In this document: one piece after another, positions 7,848 to 17,325 of the stretch
Layout of the letters: each line of letters begins with the position of its first letter
Position numbering within the stretch: the stretch's first letter is position 1
NCBI RefSeq assembly: GCF_020171745.1
Contig: NZ_JAIVAH010000017.1
Location: 186,001-250,000 of the forward strand
Source of the DNA: Prescottella equi
Lineage (GTDB): Bacteria > Actinomycetota > Actinomycetes > Mycobacteriales > Mycobacteriaceae
Length of the DNA: 64,000 nucleotides
Direction: 5' to 3'
Position numbers and translations under genes: made by a program
The notes under the pieces: model-generated
Database searches by the model: none
What the model was told of the DNA's origin: nothing
Seen by the model: only the letters and a program-made list of their open reading frames with translations

Positions 7848-8105
7848 TCAACCTGTGGGTGTCACGGCGGTGATCGAGTGCTTGATGGGACCCTGATCGA
7901 ACGGCCCACGTTCCGTGGTCGGAGGCGGGGTCGTGGGTTCCGGGTCACCGGGGTCGATCATCGGTGTGGTGGTCTCGAGCAGCCGAGGGCTGATCGAGCG
8001 TTCGAAATCGTCGGCACATCCGGATCCCAGTGCCGCCGCCGCGACGACGGCCATCGCGATCCGGGGGAGGGCTGCGCGCCTGGAGTGGTCGGTCCTGTGG
8101 CTCAT
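7848..8105 (-). CDS. small lipoprotein
   Basis: 85 residues. A twin-Arg-containing n-region (HSRRAALPR), a hydrophobic h-region (IAMAVVAAAALG) and a lipobox ending LGSGC give a lipidated Cys near residue 30. The mature part is short, Thr/Pro rich (PEPTTPPPTTERGP) and probably an unstructured surface tether. The ATG at 8105 has GGAAA upstream. Lgt, encoded in this window, would modify it. Function unknown. Confidence 0.75.
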   Translation of the reverse strand: MSHRTDHSRRAALPRIAMAVVAAAALGSGCADDFERSISPRLLETTTPMIDPGDPEPTTPPPTTERGPFDQGPIKHSITAVTPTG

Positions 8106-8234
8106 GATCGTTTCCTTCGAGCCGGTTCCTCGCGGAATTACCTGTCCAGCATCTCACCGCAGGGATCCGGGCGGGAGTCCCAACGGCCCTGCCCCGGGGA
8201 TCCACGTCCCACGTACTACAGCGACAATGACGGC

Positions 8235-8414
8235 ATGCCGTTGATTCAGATCAGCCAGACTCCCGGACTGTCCACAGAACAGAAGCGCGAGACCATCGCC
8301 GCGGTCACCAAGGCCTACGCCGAGGCGACCGGGAAGAACGCGTCGTCGGTGTGGGTGACCATCACCGAGGTTCCGCGCGAGAACTGGGGTGTCGGCGGCG
8401 AACCTCTGGGCTGA
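8235..8414 (+). CDS. 4-oxalocrotonate tautomerase family protein
   Basis: 59 residues starting MPLIQISQTPGLSTEQKRE. The Pro directly after Met is the catalytic general base once Met is removed, and the length fits the 4-OT/Pho family of 58-63-residue monomers. The C-terminus (VWVTITEVPRENWGVGGEPL) also fits. The substrate is unknown. Its 3' end overlaps the convergent transglutaminase-like gene by 53 bp. Confidence 0.85.
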   Translation: MPLIQISQTPGLSTEQKRETIAAVTKAYAEATGKNASSVWVTITEVPRENWGVGGEPLG

Positions 8415-9111
8415 CCCCGCAGCCGCGGATCGCGGCGACCTTCCGATTCATCGCGTGCCGGATCACTCGCTGGAACAAGAAGTTCCGTAATCCAGTGAGG
8501 TTGGTTCCGTGGTGTGCGTAGAAGGTATCCGGATCGTCGTACGTGCCGAAATCGCCGTTCACGCCGGTCTTCTGGATCGCTGTATCCGTGCCGGTCCACG
8601 CCACCAGCGGATCGCCGATGTCCTCGGTGCCTGCGCCGTATCCGAGGAAGGGGCCTTCCGGCGCCACCGTGTTGCGGAGCCCGGTCAGATAATCGGCATC
8701 GAGGATGACACCCTCCAGATCGACCCAACGGTCGTCGAACCGCACCTCCGCCCAACTGTGGACGATGTTCCGAGGTGCGAGTCGATAAGCGATTCCGTCC
8801 ACGACGCCCTTCTGAAGGCGTTTGTCGATGGTGGCCCCGTGAAATCGGCAGGGCACGCCCACAGCCCTCAGCAGTGCCATCAGGAGGGTCGTCTTGGTGT
8901 TGCACTGGCCGTACCCGTCTGCGAGCACACGGGAGGCCGCCAGTGCGTCGTCCGTGTTGTACCCGAAGGTGATCTCGTCCCGGACGAAGTCGTAGACAGC
9001 GCCGATGCGCGTTCCGTAGGGCAGATGCCTCCATCCGCGCTCGGTGACGAGCGCCTGCACGGAGGCATCGTCGTAGTCCAGAATCGGGGTGGGCTGCAGA
9101 TGAACGTCCAT
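8362..9111 (-). CDS. transglutaminase-like cysteine protease/peptidase
   Basis: 249 residues. A transglutaminase core spans about 35-140 with the catalytic triad visible: Cys in DGYGQCNTKTTLL, His in NIVHSWAEVRF, Asp in RWVDLEG. No signal peptide, so probably cytoplasmic. Such proteins hydrolyse or transfer amide bonds. The last ~18 codons are antisense to the tautomerase gene and read as a basic, low-complexity tail (EVRRRHPSSRAEPR), which suggests the ancestral stop was lost and the frame ran on. Confidence 0.8.
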   Translation of the reverse strand: MDVHLQPTPILDYDDASVQALVTERGWRHLPYGTRIGAVYDFVRDEITFGYNTDDALAASRVLADGYGQCNTKTTLLMALLRAVGVPCRFHGATIDKRLQKGVVDGIAYRLAPRNIVHSWAEVRFDDRWVDLEGVILDADYLTGLRNTVAPEGPFLGYGAGTEDIGDPLVAWTGTDTAIQKTGVNGDFGTYDDPDTFYAHHGTNLTGLRNFLFQRVIRHAMNRKVAAIRGCGVSPEVRRRHPSSRAEPR

Positions 9112-9186
9112 GGATCGAACGTATGCGCGCCGGGCGCCGAGAGGCTTGAACGTTGCGGCTGACCTTCGTCGCGGGCCCGAGCCGGA

Positions 9187-9972
9187 TCAGGAAGTGCTCT
9201 CCGGCCACGCGTCGCGGCGGACCGTCATCCCCAGCAGAGAAGACGGACTCAGCCCGAAATTGTTCTTGAACACCCGGCTCAGGTGCGACGAGTCACTGAA
9301 TCCGGCCGCTACCGCGGCCTGAGTCAGGTTGTCGCCCAAAGCTACTCGCTCGGCCACCGTTCGCAGACGGATCCACAGTGCGTAGCGGCGGAAGGGGATA
9401 CCCACTTCGCGGCTGAACAGGTGGGTCAGGCGCGAGGGGGAGATGTGGGCCGCGGCGGCGGCGTGCCCGAGCGTGGGCCGCGACCCGGGCGTCCTCTCCA
9501 GTTGCCGCAGTGCCGCGAGCACCGGTTCCGACAGTCGGGTGGGCCGCGGCGGGCCGTCCGGGGCGATGGTGCGAACCAGGTGGTCGATGATGCGCACGGC
9601 GTCCGAGTCGTCGGCACGATCGATCGCGATGCGTGCCATCGTGGCCTCGAACTCCCGGCCGCGGGCGCGTTCCCCGGCGAGGCCGAGCCCACGGCCACGG
9701 GGGCCGAACGGCTCGACGAGCACCAGCAGCAGGCGGCGCGAGGCGCAATGCAGCCGGTGCGGCAGCCCGCTCGGGATCACCGCAGCCGTCGTGTGAAGGT
9801 GGCCGTCCGCGAACTCGAGGACGAACGGCTCGTCCACGGAGACCATCACCTGCACGGCGTGGTGCGCGTGGAGGCCCGAGTCGCCCCCGACGCCGCGGTA
9901 CAGAACCGCACCGGGCGTCAACGTCAGTCTGCCGTCCCAGGGCGAGCCCTCGGATCTCGTCGAAGTCGACAT
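9187..9972 (-). CDS. AraC family transcriptional regulator
   Basis: 261 residues. An N-terminal cupin-like sensor domain (about 15-110, SGLHAHHAVQVMVSVDEPF) is followed by a C-terminal AraC double HTH (about 165-250) with ISPSRLTHLFSREVGIPFRR and AAVAAGFSDSSHLSRVFKNN. The start ATG at 9972 gives the expected domain length; the longer frame runs into the marR gene. Ligand unknown. It is 23 bp downstream of the marR gene and may be co-transcribed. Confidence 0.85.
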   Translation of the reverse strand: MSTSTRSEGSPWDGRLTLTPGAVLYRGVGGDSGLHAHHAVQVMVSVDEPFVLEFADGHLHTTAAVIPSGLPHRLHCASRRLLLVLVEPFGPRGRGLGLAGERARGREFEATMARIAIDRADDSDAVRIIDHLVRTIAPDGPPRPTRLSEPVLAALRQLERTPGSRPTLGHAAAAAHISPSRLTHLFSREVGIPFRRYALWIRLRTVAERVALGDNLTQAAVAAGFSDSSHLSRVFKNNFGLSPSSLLGMTVRRDAWPESTS

Positions 9973-9995
9973 GGCAGTCACGGTCGGGGACCGGT

Positions 9996-10490
9996 CTATG
10001 CCTTGCCGGTACCGGCGGCGATGCCCTTGTCGAGTTGGTCGACCAGTGCCTTGCCCAGCGTCGACAGCTGCGCCACCTGGTTGTCGTCGAGGCCCTCGAA
10101 AACCAGGGCCTGAACGGTGGCCACATGCCCGGGCGCGGCCTCGACCACCTTGTCGTACCCGTCGTCGGTGAGGACCGCGAAGGCGCCGCGCGTGCCTGCG
10201 ACAGTTTCGCGCCGCGCCCAGCCGCGCTTCTCCAGTCGCGTGACGACGTGCGACAGGCGCGACAGCGACGCGTTCGCCTGACACGCGAGTTCGGACAGAC
10301 GCAGGCGTCGGTCGGGTGCCTCCGACAGCACCGCGAGCACGAAGTACTCGAAATGGGTCAGTTCGGAGTCGCGCTGCAGCTGGGTGTCGAGTGCCGCGGG
10401 CAGCCGGGTCACCAGGGAGACGAGCGTCCGCCAGGCCTCCTGCTGTGCTCCGGTGAGCCAGGGGGTGTCGGTGCTCTTTTGCGCGCCCAT
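9996..10490 (-). CDS. MarR family transcriptional regulator
   Basis: 164 residues. A winged helix spans about 45-115 (FEYFVLAVLSEAPDRRLRLS, ANASLSRLSHVVTRLEKRGW, then the wing ETVAGTRGAFAVLTDDG), flanked by dimerisation helices. It is divergent from the DODA-type dioxygenase gene. A perfect 12-bp palindrome of MarR type lies between them, just upstream of the dioxygenase, so it probably represses that gene and perhaps itself. Confidence 0.88.
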   Translation of the reverse strand: MGAQKSTDTPWLTGAQQEAWRTLVSLVTRLPAALDTQLQRDSELTHFEYFVLAVLSEAPDRRLRLSELACQANASLSRLSHVVTRLEKRGWARRETVAGTRGAFAVLTDDGYDKVVEAAPGHVATVQALVFEGLDDNQVAQLSTLGKALVDQLDKGIAAGTGKA

Positions 10491-10608
10491 CGGGTCTTCT
10501 CTCCGATCGCTGAAAGTCGGTGTTCGGGTACCAGCGTGCCAAACCCGCGTGACCGGTTACGGAGCGGGGAACAGACGTCCGGTCGCGGCGGTTGACCCCC
10601 ATGTTAAC

Positions 10609-10620
10609 TTGAAGCTTCAA
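10609..10620. promoter_or_regulatory. palindromic MarR-type operator
   Basis: TTGAAGCTTCAA is a perfect 12-bp palindrome 13 bp before the dioxygenase start and about 120 bp from the marR start. MarR regulators typically bind such AT-richer palindromes; the neighbouring marR gene makes it the likely operator. Confidence 0.65.
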
Positions 10621-10633
10621 CAAAGGAGTTCAC

Positions 10634-11410
10634 GTGAGCGACATGCCCGCCATTTTCCTCAGTCACGGCGCACCCCCGCTGGTGGACAGCGCGCAGTGGG
10701 TCGCCGAGTTGTCCCGGTGGTCCGCTGACCTGCCGCGCCCGACGGCGATCCTCGTCGTGTCCGCGCACTGGGAGTCGGCGCCGCTCACGATCGGCGCCAC
10801 CGAGACCGGGACGCCGCTGGTGTACGACTTCGGGGGCTTCCCACGGCGGTTCTACGAGGTGACGTACCGGTCGCCGGGCGCGCCCGACCTGGCCCGACAG
10901 GTCGCCGCCCTCATGCCCGACAGCGAACCGGTGTACCACCAGCCGAACCGCGGTCTCGATCACGGCGCGTACGTGCCACTCACCGTCATGTATCCCGACG
11001 CCGACATCCCGGTACTGCAGATGTCGATGCCGACCCTCGATCCCGAGCGACTGCTCGACCTCGGGCGACGCCTGCGACCACTGCGTGAGCAGGGCGTGCT
11101 GATCATCGGATCGGGCTTCACGACGCACGGACTGCCGTTCCTGCGCGATCCGTCGCCCGACGCCGTCGCGCCGGGGTGGTCGGCGGAGTTCGACGCCTGG
11201 ACGGCGGAGCGGCTGGCGGCCGGCGACGTCGATGCGCTGATCGACTTCCGCGCGCAGGCCCCCGGCATGCCCTACGCGCACCCGACGATCGAGCACTTCG
11301 CGCCGCTGTTCGTCACGCTCGGTGCGTCGAACAACCCGGAGCAGATCGCCGATCAGGTGATCGACGGCTTCTGGATGGGGCTGGCCAAACGTTCGATCCA
11401 GGTGGCCTGA
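10634..11410 (+). CDS. DODA-type extradiol aromatic ring-opening dioxygenase
   Basis: 258 residues of the class III LigB/4,5-DOPA dioxygenase family. Metal-ligand motifs are visible: IFLSHGAPP near the N-terminus, VVSAHWES, RGLDHGAYVPL and GSGFTTHGLPFL. It should open catechol rings using a non-haem divalent metal and O2. The GTG at 10634 is preceded by AAGGAG. The MarR-type operator just upstream suggests induction by an aromatic or redox signal. Substrate unknown. Confidence 0.88.
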   Translation: MSDMPAIFLSHGAPPLVDSAQWVAELSRWSADLPRPTAILVVSAHWESAPLTIGATETGTPLVYDFGGFPRRFYEVTYRSPGAPDLARQVAALMPDSEPVYHQPNRGLDHGAYVPLTVMYPDADIPVLQMSMPTLDPERLLDLGRRLRPLREQGVLIIGSGFTTHGLPFLRDPSPDAVAPGWSAEFDAWTAERLAAGDVDALIDFRAQAPGMPYAHPTIEHFAPLFVTLGASNNPEQIADQVIDGFWMGLAKRSIQVA

Positions 11411-11417
11411 CGCCGGA

Positions 11418-11876
11418 TCAGCCGCGGCTGCGGACGAATTCGAGCGCGCGATCCGCGTGCAGGTTGGCGCGCAGTTCGCTCGAGATCACCTCGAGCACTG
11501 TCCGGTCGGTGTCGATGACGAACGTGCTCCGCTTGACCGGTGTGATCCGGCCGAGCAGTCCGCGCTTGACGCCGAACCGCTCGGCGACGGTGCCGTCGAC
11601 GTCGGCCAGCAGCGGGTAGTCGAACGACTGCGCGCGGGCGAAGCTCGACTGCTTCTCGACGCCGTCGCGGCTGATACCCGCGATGGTCGCCCCGGCCGCG
11701 GCGAACTCGCGCGCCAGATCCCGGAAATGGCACGCCTCCGCCGTGCACACCGGGGTGGACGCCGCGGGGTAGAAGAAGAGCACGAGCGGTCCGTCCGTGA
11801 GCAGCGACGTCAGCGTCCGGCGGGTGCCGTCCTGGTCGGGGAGATCGAATTCGGGTGCGCGCTCACCGGGCTTCAT
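11418..11876 (-). CDS. peroxiredoxin, Bcp/PrxQ type
   Basis: 152 residues with a thioredoxin fold: [31 protein letters not shown], then [20 protein letters not shown]. The peroxidatic Cys in PVCT is followed five residues later by a second Cys, the spacing of the atypical two-Cys Bcp subgroup, so the disulfide probably forms within one helix. It reduces peroxides using thioredoxin. The ATG at 11876 gives the family N-terminus [10 protein letters not shown]; upstream codons belong to the trpE leader. Convergent with the dioxygenase gene. Confidence 0.9.
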   Translation of the reverse strand: MKPGERAPEFDLPDQDGTRRTLTSLLTDGPLVLFFYPAASTPVCTAEACHFRDLAREFAAAGATIAGISRDGVEKQSSFARAQSFDYPLLADVDGTVAERFGVKRGLLGRITPVKRSTFVIDTDRTVLEVISSELRANLHADRALEFVRSRG

Positions 11877-11934
11877 GGGCGCCGAGGCTACCCGCGACCG
11901 CGGCCGTGATCGGTGTTCCTGGGATGATGGGTGC

Positions 11935-13536
11935 ATGCGCGGCGAGTCCACCACCATCCCAGCAGCTACCTCTGCCGTTTCCGGCGAGGGGCCACGGCAC
12001 GATTCGACCACCACCCGCGAGCAGTTCCGGGCGCTGGCGGCCGAGCATCGTGTGGTCCCCGTCATCCGAAAGGTGCTGGCGGACGCCGAGACCCCGCTGT
12101 CCGCCTACACCAAGCTGGCGGGCAGCCGTCCCGGCACGTTCCTGCTGGAATCGGCGGAGAACGGGCGGTCCTGGTCGCGGTGGTCGTTCATCGGGGCGGG
12201 CAGCGCCGCCGCCCTCACCGTCCGCGACGGCGAGGCTGCGTGGTTCGGCAACGCCCCGGCGGGTGCGCCGTCGGGAGGCGATCCTCTGGTCGCGCTCGGT
12301 CGCACCCTCGAACTGCTGCGCAGCGAGCGCCTGCCGGACCTGCCGCCGCTGACCGGCGGCATGGTCGGATTTCTCGGCTACGACGCCGTCCGCCGGCTCG
12401 AGCGGCTTCCCAGTCACGCCGTGGACGACCTGCAGATCCCCGAGATGGTGATGCTGCTCGCCACGGACCTCGCGGCGGTCGACCACCACGAGGGCGCGAT
12501 CACTCTCATCGCCAACGCGGTCAACTGGGACGGTTCCGACGAGCGGGTCGACGAGGCGTACGACGACGCACTCGCGCGGTTGGACCGGATGACCGATGCA
12601 CTGGCGGCGCCCGCCCCGTCTACCGTGTCGACCTTTGCGCGTCCGGAGCCCGTGTACCGCCGGCAGCGGACCACCGAGAGCTTCGGTGCGGACGTGCGCC
12701 GGCTGATCGGCGAGATCGAGGCCGGGGAAGCATTCCAGGTGGTGCTCTCACAGCGCTTCGAGATGGATTGCACGGCAGAGCCGGTCGATGTCTACCGCAT
12801 GCTGCGCGCGTCCAACCCGAGCCCTTACATGTACCTGCTGCAGGTCCCGGGCCCGGAGGGGGACACGGCGTTCTCGATCGTCGGCTCCAGCCCGGAGGCG
12901 CTCGTCACGGTCAAGGAGGGCGTCGCCACGACGCACCCGATCGCGGGCACCCGGTGGCGTGGCGCGACCGAGGAGGACGACATCCTGCTCGAGAAGGATC
13001 TCCTCGCCGACAAGAAGGAGAACTCGGAGCACCTGATGCTCGTGGACCTCGGGCGCAACGATCTGGGACGGGTGTGCGAACCGGGAACGGTCAAGGTGCA
13101 CGACTACCGGCACATCGAGCGGTACAGCCACGTGATGCACCTGGTGTCGACGGTGACGGGACGACTGGCCGAGGGCAAGCACGCGCTCGACGCCGTCACC
13201 GCGTGCTTCCCGGCCGGGACGCTGTCCGGTGCACCGAAGGTCCGCGCGATGGAACTGATCGATGAACTCGAACCGACACGACGCGGCATCTACGGCGGCA
13301 TCGTCGGCTACCTCGACTTCGCGGGCGACGCGGACACCGCGATCGCGATCCGCACGGCGTTGATCAAGGACGGGACCGCGTACGTGCAGGCGGGCGCCGG
13401 CGTGGTCGCCGACTCGGACCCGGTCTACGAGGACACGGAGGCGCGGAACAAGGCGATGTCGGCGCTCAGCGCCGTCGCCGCCGCGCAGACTCTGCGGCCG
13501 TACGGGGCCGCTTCGGAGGTGAACAGCGTTGAGTGA
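11935..13536 (+). CDS. trpE: anthranilate synthase component I
   Basis: 533 residues. The N-terminal half includes the feedback site ([18 protein letters not shown] contains the LLES element that binds tryptophan); the chorismate-binding catalytic domain covers about 270-520 ([47 protein letters not shown]). It makes anthranilate from chorismate with a glutamine amidotransferase partner (trpG) that is not in this window. ATG at 11935; no strong ribosome site, so possibly leaderless. First gene of the trp operon; no Trp-rich leader peptide was seen. Confidence 0.95.
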   Translation: MRGESTTIPAATSAVSGEGPRHDSTTTREQFRALAAEHRVVPVIRKVLADAETPLSAYTKLAGSRPGTFLLESAENGRSWSRWSFIGAGSAAALTVRDGEAAWFGNAPAGAPSGGDPLVALGRTLELLRSERLPDLPPLTGGMVGFLGYDAVRRLERLPSHAVDDLQIPEMVMLLATDLAAVDHHEGAITLIANAVNWDGSDERVDEAYDDALARLDRMTDALAAPAPSTVSTFARPEPVYRRQRTTESFGADVRRLIGEIEAGEAFQVVLSQRFEMDCTAEPVDVYRMLRASNPSPYMYLLQVPGPEGDTAFSIVGSSPEALVTVKEGVATTHPIAGTRWRGATEEDDILLEKDLLADKKENSEHLMLVDLGRNDLGRVCEPGTVKVHDYRHIERYSHVMHLVSTVTGRLAEGKHALDAVTACFPAGTLSGAPKVRAMELIDELEPTRRGIYGGIVGYLDFAGDADTAIAIRTALIKDGTAYVQAGAGVVADSDPVYEDTEARNKAMSALSAVAAAQTLRPYGAASEVNSVE

Positions 13537-14266
13537 GAACAAGACCGCGGATACCGCTTCGCGCGGCAAGCGTGCGACCGGCGTAGCGGCGCTGCTGCTG
13601 GCCGTCGCGTCGCTGTGCCTGTGGGCGTCGTCCCGGATGACGTGGGTGACCGTGACGTCCGCGGACGGCCTCGGTGAGGAACGCATCACCGAACTCGACG
13701 GCGGCACGTGGGCTGCTGCCACGACACCCCTGGCTCTCGCACTGCTCGCCGCGATCGCAGCCGCCTTCGCGGTGCGCGGCTGGCTGTTGCGAGTGGTCGG
13801 ACTGCTGGTCGCCGTCGTCGCGGTGGTGGCTGCGATCCCGGCGATCGGGTTGCTGGCGAACGGAGCTTCCGACGAGAAGGCCTCCGACATCGCAGGTTTC
13901 GAACGTGTCGCGACGCAGGTCACCGCGACCGAGGTGGCGACGGCGCCGGCACTGCTCGTGTTGCTCGGCTCCGTGGTTGCTCTGGCCGCCGCGTTCGTGC
14001 TTATCCGGAAACCGACTGCGACGGGAGGACTCTCGTCGAAGTACGACAGCCCGGCCGCGCGCCGGGAGGCCACCGCCAAGCGAGGCTCTTCCGACGCGGA
14101 GAACGAGCCGCCGACCCAGCGCATGCTCTGGGACGCACTCGACGCCGGCGAGGATCCCACCGTCGACCAGGGGGAGCGCCACTCCGCTGCAGGTGAGTCA
14201 AGCCCTCCGGCACGGGATGTGACCAAGGACACCGGGCCGTCGGGTACCCGCCCGGAGTCCGAATAA
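13529..14266 (+). CDS. Trp-operon-associated membrane protein (TIGR02234 type)
   Basis: 245 residues. Four hydrophobic segments at about 18-36, 70-90, 93-113 and 140-160, and a long hydrophilic Ser/Glu-rich C-terminal tail on the cytoplasmic side. Proteins of this type sit between trpE and trpC in mycolic-acid actinobacteria. The TTG start at 13529 overlaps the trpE end by 8 bp and has GGAGGTG upstream. Role unknown; conserved placement suggests a link to tryptophan uptake or synthesis. Confidence 0.85.
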   Translation: MSENKTADTASRGKRATGVAALLLAVASLCLWASSRMTWVTVTSADGLGEERITELDGGTWAAATTPLALALLAAIAAAFAVRGWLLRVVGLLVAVVAVVAAIPAIGLLANGASDEKASDIAGFERVATQVTATEVATAPALLVLLGSVVALAAAFVLIRKPTATGGLSSKYDSPAARREATAKRGSSDAENEPPTQRMLWDALDAGEDPTVDQGERHSAAGESSPPARDVTKDTGPSGTRPESE

Positions 14267-14343
14267 CTGCGACCTCTAGGCTGAGTCAAGAGCCGATGAG
14301 TTTCCTCACATCGGTTGACATGCCGGAAAGGACTCGGGCCACG

Positions 14344-15153
14344 ATGACCGTTCTCGACTCGATTCTCGACGGAGTGCGCGCCGACGTCGCCGCCCGTGAA
14401 GCCGTTCTCGACCTCGCTGCCGTGAAGGCCGCTGCTGCCGCCGCCCCGCCGGCGCTCGATGCGGCCGCGGCACTGCGTGCTCCCGGCATCGGCGTCATCG
14501 CCGAGGTCAAGCGAGCGAGCCCGTCGAAGGGCGCGCTCGCCGACATCCCGGATCCCGCGGTGTTGGCAGCGGCGTACGAGGCCGGCGGCGCACGGATGAT
14601 CAGCGTGCTCACCGAGGAGCGGCGCTTCCACGGTTCGCTCGCCGATCTCGACGCGGTCCGTCGGGCCGTGAGCATTCCGATCCTGCGCAAGGACTTCATC
14701 GTCGGGCCGTACCAGATCCACGAGGCGCGCGCGCACGGCGCGGACGTCATCCTGCTGATCGTGGCCGCGCTCGAGCAGCACGTGCTCGCCTCGCTGCTGG
14801 ACCGCACCGAGTCGCTCGGTATGACCGCGCTCGTCGAGGTCCACACCGAGGAAGAGGCCGACCGCGCCCTCGAGGCCGGCGCCAGTGTCATCGGCATCAA
14901 CGCGCGCAATCTCAAGACCCTCGAGGTCGACATGGACACGTTCGGGCGCATCGCTCCCGGTCTGCCCACCGACCTCGTCAAGATCGCGGAGTCCGGTGTC
15001 CGCGGCACCGCGGACCTGTTGGCCTACGCCGGCGCGGGCGCCGACGCGGTCCTGGTCGGCGAGGGCTTGGTCACCAGCGGTGATCCCCGTGCGGCGGTGT
15101 CGGATCTCGTGACGGCGGGTGCGCATCCGTCGTGCCCCAAGCCGTCGCGCTGA
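14344..15153 (+). CDS. trpC: indole-3-glycerol phosphate synthase
   Basis: 269 residues, a full (beta/alpha)8 barrel: [13 protein letters not shown] with the catalytic Lys, [48 protein letters not shown]. It converts carboxyphenylamino-deoxyribulose phosphate to indole-glycerol phosphate. The ATG at 14344 gives the family N-terminus [12 protein letters not shown]. It is 77 bp after the membrane-protein gene. The N-terminal third is unusually Ala-rich ([18 protein letters not shown]). Confidence 0.95.
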   Translation: MTVLDSILDGVRADVAAREAVLDLAAVKAAAAAAPPALDAAAALRAPGIGVIAEVKRASPSKGALADIPDPAVLAAAYEAGGARMISVLTEERRFHGSLADLDAVRRAVSIPILRKDFIVGPYQIHEARAHGADVILLIVAALEQHVLASLLDRTESLGMTALVEVHTEEEADRALEAGASVIGINARNLKTLEVDMDTFGRIAPGLPTDLVKIAESGVRGTADLLAYAGAGADAVLVGEGLVTSGDPRAAVSDLVTAGAHPSCPKPSR

Positions 15154-15214
15154 CGCCACGCTGCCCTGCGGACCCGACCGCTCGTTCTCGATGACGTTGG
15201 GGCAGACTGGAGGG

Positions 15215-16525
15215 GTGAGTTCACGCAATGAGGCCCTCGTGTCCAAGGGTGGCAATCTGCCTCCCGCCAGCGCCGGTCTGACGGAGCGGTCCGGCCATGA
15301 GCCGGATCCCGGTGGCCACTGGGGGGCCTACGGCGGCAGGCACGTGCCCGAGGCGCTGATGGCGGTGATCGAGGAGGTCACCGCCGAGTACGAGAAGGCT
15401 CGCGCGGACGACTCGTTCCTCGACGAACTGGACCGGCTGCAGCGCGACTACACCGGTCGCCCGTCGCCGATCTTCGAGGCCACCCGATTGCGCGAGCACG
15501 CCGGTGGTGCGCGCATCCTGCTCAAGCGGGAAGACCTGAACCACACCGGATCTCACAAGATCAACAACGTGCTGGGGCAGGTCCTGCTCGCCAAGCGGAT
15601 GGGCAAGACGCGCATCATCGCGGAGACCGGCGCGGGCCAGCACGGCGTCGCGACGGCAACCGCGTGTGCGCTGCTCGGGCTCGAGTGCGTCGTCTACATG
15701 GGCGCGGTCGACACCGCCCGGCAGGCGCTCAACGTCGCCCGCATGCGTCTGCTCGGCGCCGAGGTCGTTTCGGTCGAAACGGGTTCGGCCACTTTGAAGG
15801 ACGCGATCAACGAAGCACTGCGCGACTGGGTCACCAACGCGGACCGCACCTACTACTGCTTCGGTACCGCCGCCGGGCCGCACCCGTTCCCGATGATCGT
15901 GCGTGACTTCCAGCGCGTCGTCGGACTCGAGGCGCGTGCGCAGGTGCAGGCGTCGACCGGGCGCCTGCCCGACGCGGTCGTCGCATGTGTCGGCGGTGGG
16001 TCGAACGCCATCGGCATCTTCCACGCATTCATCGAGGACCCCTCGGTCAAGCTGGTCGGCTACGAGGCCGCCGGTGACGGCGTCGAGACCGGTCGGCATG
16101 CAGCGACGTTCGCCGGTGGCACCCCGGGCGCATTCCAGGGTGCGTACTCGTACCTGCTGCAGGACGAGGACGGCCAGACCATCGAGTCCCACTCGATCTC
16201 CGCGGGCCTCGACTACCCGGGTGTCGGTCCCGAGCACGCGTACCTCAAGGACACCGGCCGCGCGTCGTACGAGCCGATCACCGACACGGAGGCGATGGAC
16301 GCACTGCTGCTGCTGTCGCGCGCCGAGGGCATCATCCCGGCGATCGAGTCGGCACACGCCGTCGCCGGAGCGCTCAAGCTCGGCCGTGAGCTGGGGGAGG
16401 GCGCGATCATCGTCGTCAGCCTCTCCGGCCGTGGCGACAAGGACATGGACACCGCAGCGAAGTGGTTCGGGTTGTTCGACGACTCCGCTGCTGCTGATTC
16501 GACCGAGGAAGGTACGGCCAAGTGA
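15215..16525 (+). CDS. trpB: tryptophan synthase beta chain
   Basis: 436 residues, PLP-dependent type I Trp[11 protein letters not shown] carries the Schiff-base Lys, [15 protein letters not shown] and [15 protein letters not shown] hold the catalytic and phosphate loops, and GRGDKDMDT is at the end. It condenses indole and serine to tryptophan. The GTG at 15215 directly follows GGAGGG, an unusually tight spacing, so initiation may be leaderless or the start slightly different. The stop overlaps the trpA start as GTGA. Confidence 0.96.
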   Translation: MSSRNEALVSKGGNLPPASAGLTERSGHEPDPGGHWGAYGGRHVPEALMAVIEEVTAEYEKARADDSFLDELDRLQRDYTGRPSPIFEATRLREHAGGARILLKREDLNHTGSHKINNVLGQVLLAKRMGKTRIIAETGAGQHGVATATACALLGLECVVYMGAVDTARQALNVARMRLLGAEVVSVETGSATLKDAINEALRDWVTNADRTYYCFGTAAGPHPFPMIVRDFQRVVGLEARAQVQASTGRLPDAVVACVGGGSNAIGIFHAFIEDPSVKLVGYEAAGDGVETGRHAATFAGGTPGAFQGAYSYLLQDEDGQTIESHSISAGLDYPGVGPEHAYLKDTGRASYEPITDTEAMDALLLLSRAEGIIPAIESAHAVAGALKLGRELGEGAIIVVSLSGRGDKDMDTAAKWFGLFDDSAAADSTEEGTAK

Positions 16526-17325
16526 GCCAACGAGATTCGCGCCTGGCGCCGACGTTCGCCAAGTGCCGCGACGAGAACCGCGCCGCGCTCGTCGGGTACC
16601 TGCCCGCCGGCTACCCGGATGTCCCCACGTCGATCGACGTCTTCAAGACGATGGTCGATGCGGGCTGCGACATCATCGAGGTCGGCATCGCGTACTCCGA
16701 TCCGGTGATGGACGGTCCTACCATCCAGACGGCAGCCGAGACGGCGCTGCGTAACGGCGTCCGGGTCCGTGACGTGTTCACCGTCGTCGAGCAGATCGCG
16801 TCGGTCGGGGGCAAGGCCGTCGTCATGACGTACTGGAACCCGGTGCTGCAGTACGGTGTCGATCGCTTCTCCCGCGACCTCGCGTCCGCCGGCGGGCTGG
16901 GTCTGATCACGCCGAACCTCATCCCGGAGGAGGCCGGCGAATGGATGGTGGCGTCCGAGGAGCATCACCTCGACCGCATCTTCCTGGTCGCGCCCTCGTC
17001 GACCGAGGAGCGCCTCGCCATGACGTTGGAGGCCAGCAGCGGGTTCATCTACGCGGCGTCGACGATGGGTGTGACCGGCGCCCGTGACTCGGTGTCGTCG
17101 ATGGCGCCCGAACTGACCGCCCGGATCCGCGCGCATTCGGACATCCCCGTCGGTGTCGGACTGGGTGTCCGTTCCGGAGCACAGGCGGCGGAGATCGCGT
17201 CCTACGCGGACGCCGTCATCGTCGGATCGGCGATCGTCTCGGCGGCAGGACAGGGTCTGGACGCGGTGCGCGCGCTCACGGCCGAACTCGCGGAGGGTGT
17301 GCGCTCGGCTAACGTGGCGTCGTGA
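16522..17325 (+). CDS. trpA: tryptophan synthase alpha chain
   Basis: 267 residues. The catalytic Glu lies in [20 protein letters not shown] and the loop Asp in the same stretch (the family has PFSDP; here AYSDP). [13 protein letters not shown] and [12 protein letters not shown] (phosphate loop) follow. It cleaves indole-glycerol phosphate and channels indole to TrpB. GTG start at 16522 overlaps trpB by 4 bp, which favours equal subunit synthesis. Its stop is overlapped in turn by the lgt start. Confidence 0.96.
   Translation: MSQRDSRLAPTFAKCRDENRAALVGYLPAGYPDVPTSIDVFKTMVDAGCDIIEVGIAYSDPVMDGPTIQTAAETALRNGVRVRDVFTVVEQIASVGGKAVVMTYWNPVLQYGVDRFSRDLASAGGLGLITPNLIPEEAGEWMVASEEHHLDRIFLVAPSSTEERLAMTLEASSGFIYAASTMGVTGARDSVSSMAPELTARIRAHSDIPVGVGLGVRSGAQAAEIASYADAVIVGSAIVSAAGQGLDAVRALTAELAEGVRSANVAS

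Noticed and set aside
11877-11934. Trp leader peptide or attenuator before trpE
   Set aside because: Only 58 bp separate trpE from the divergent peroxiredoxin start, with no Trp-codon run or terminator hairpin.
12748-15255. 835-codon minus-strand frame opposite trpE-trpC
   Set aside because: Antisense shadow crossing several real genes; no domain or ribosome site.
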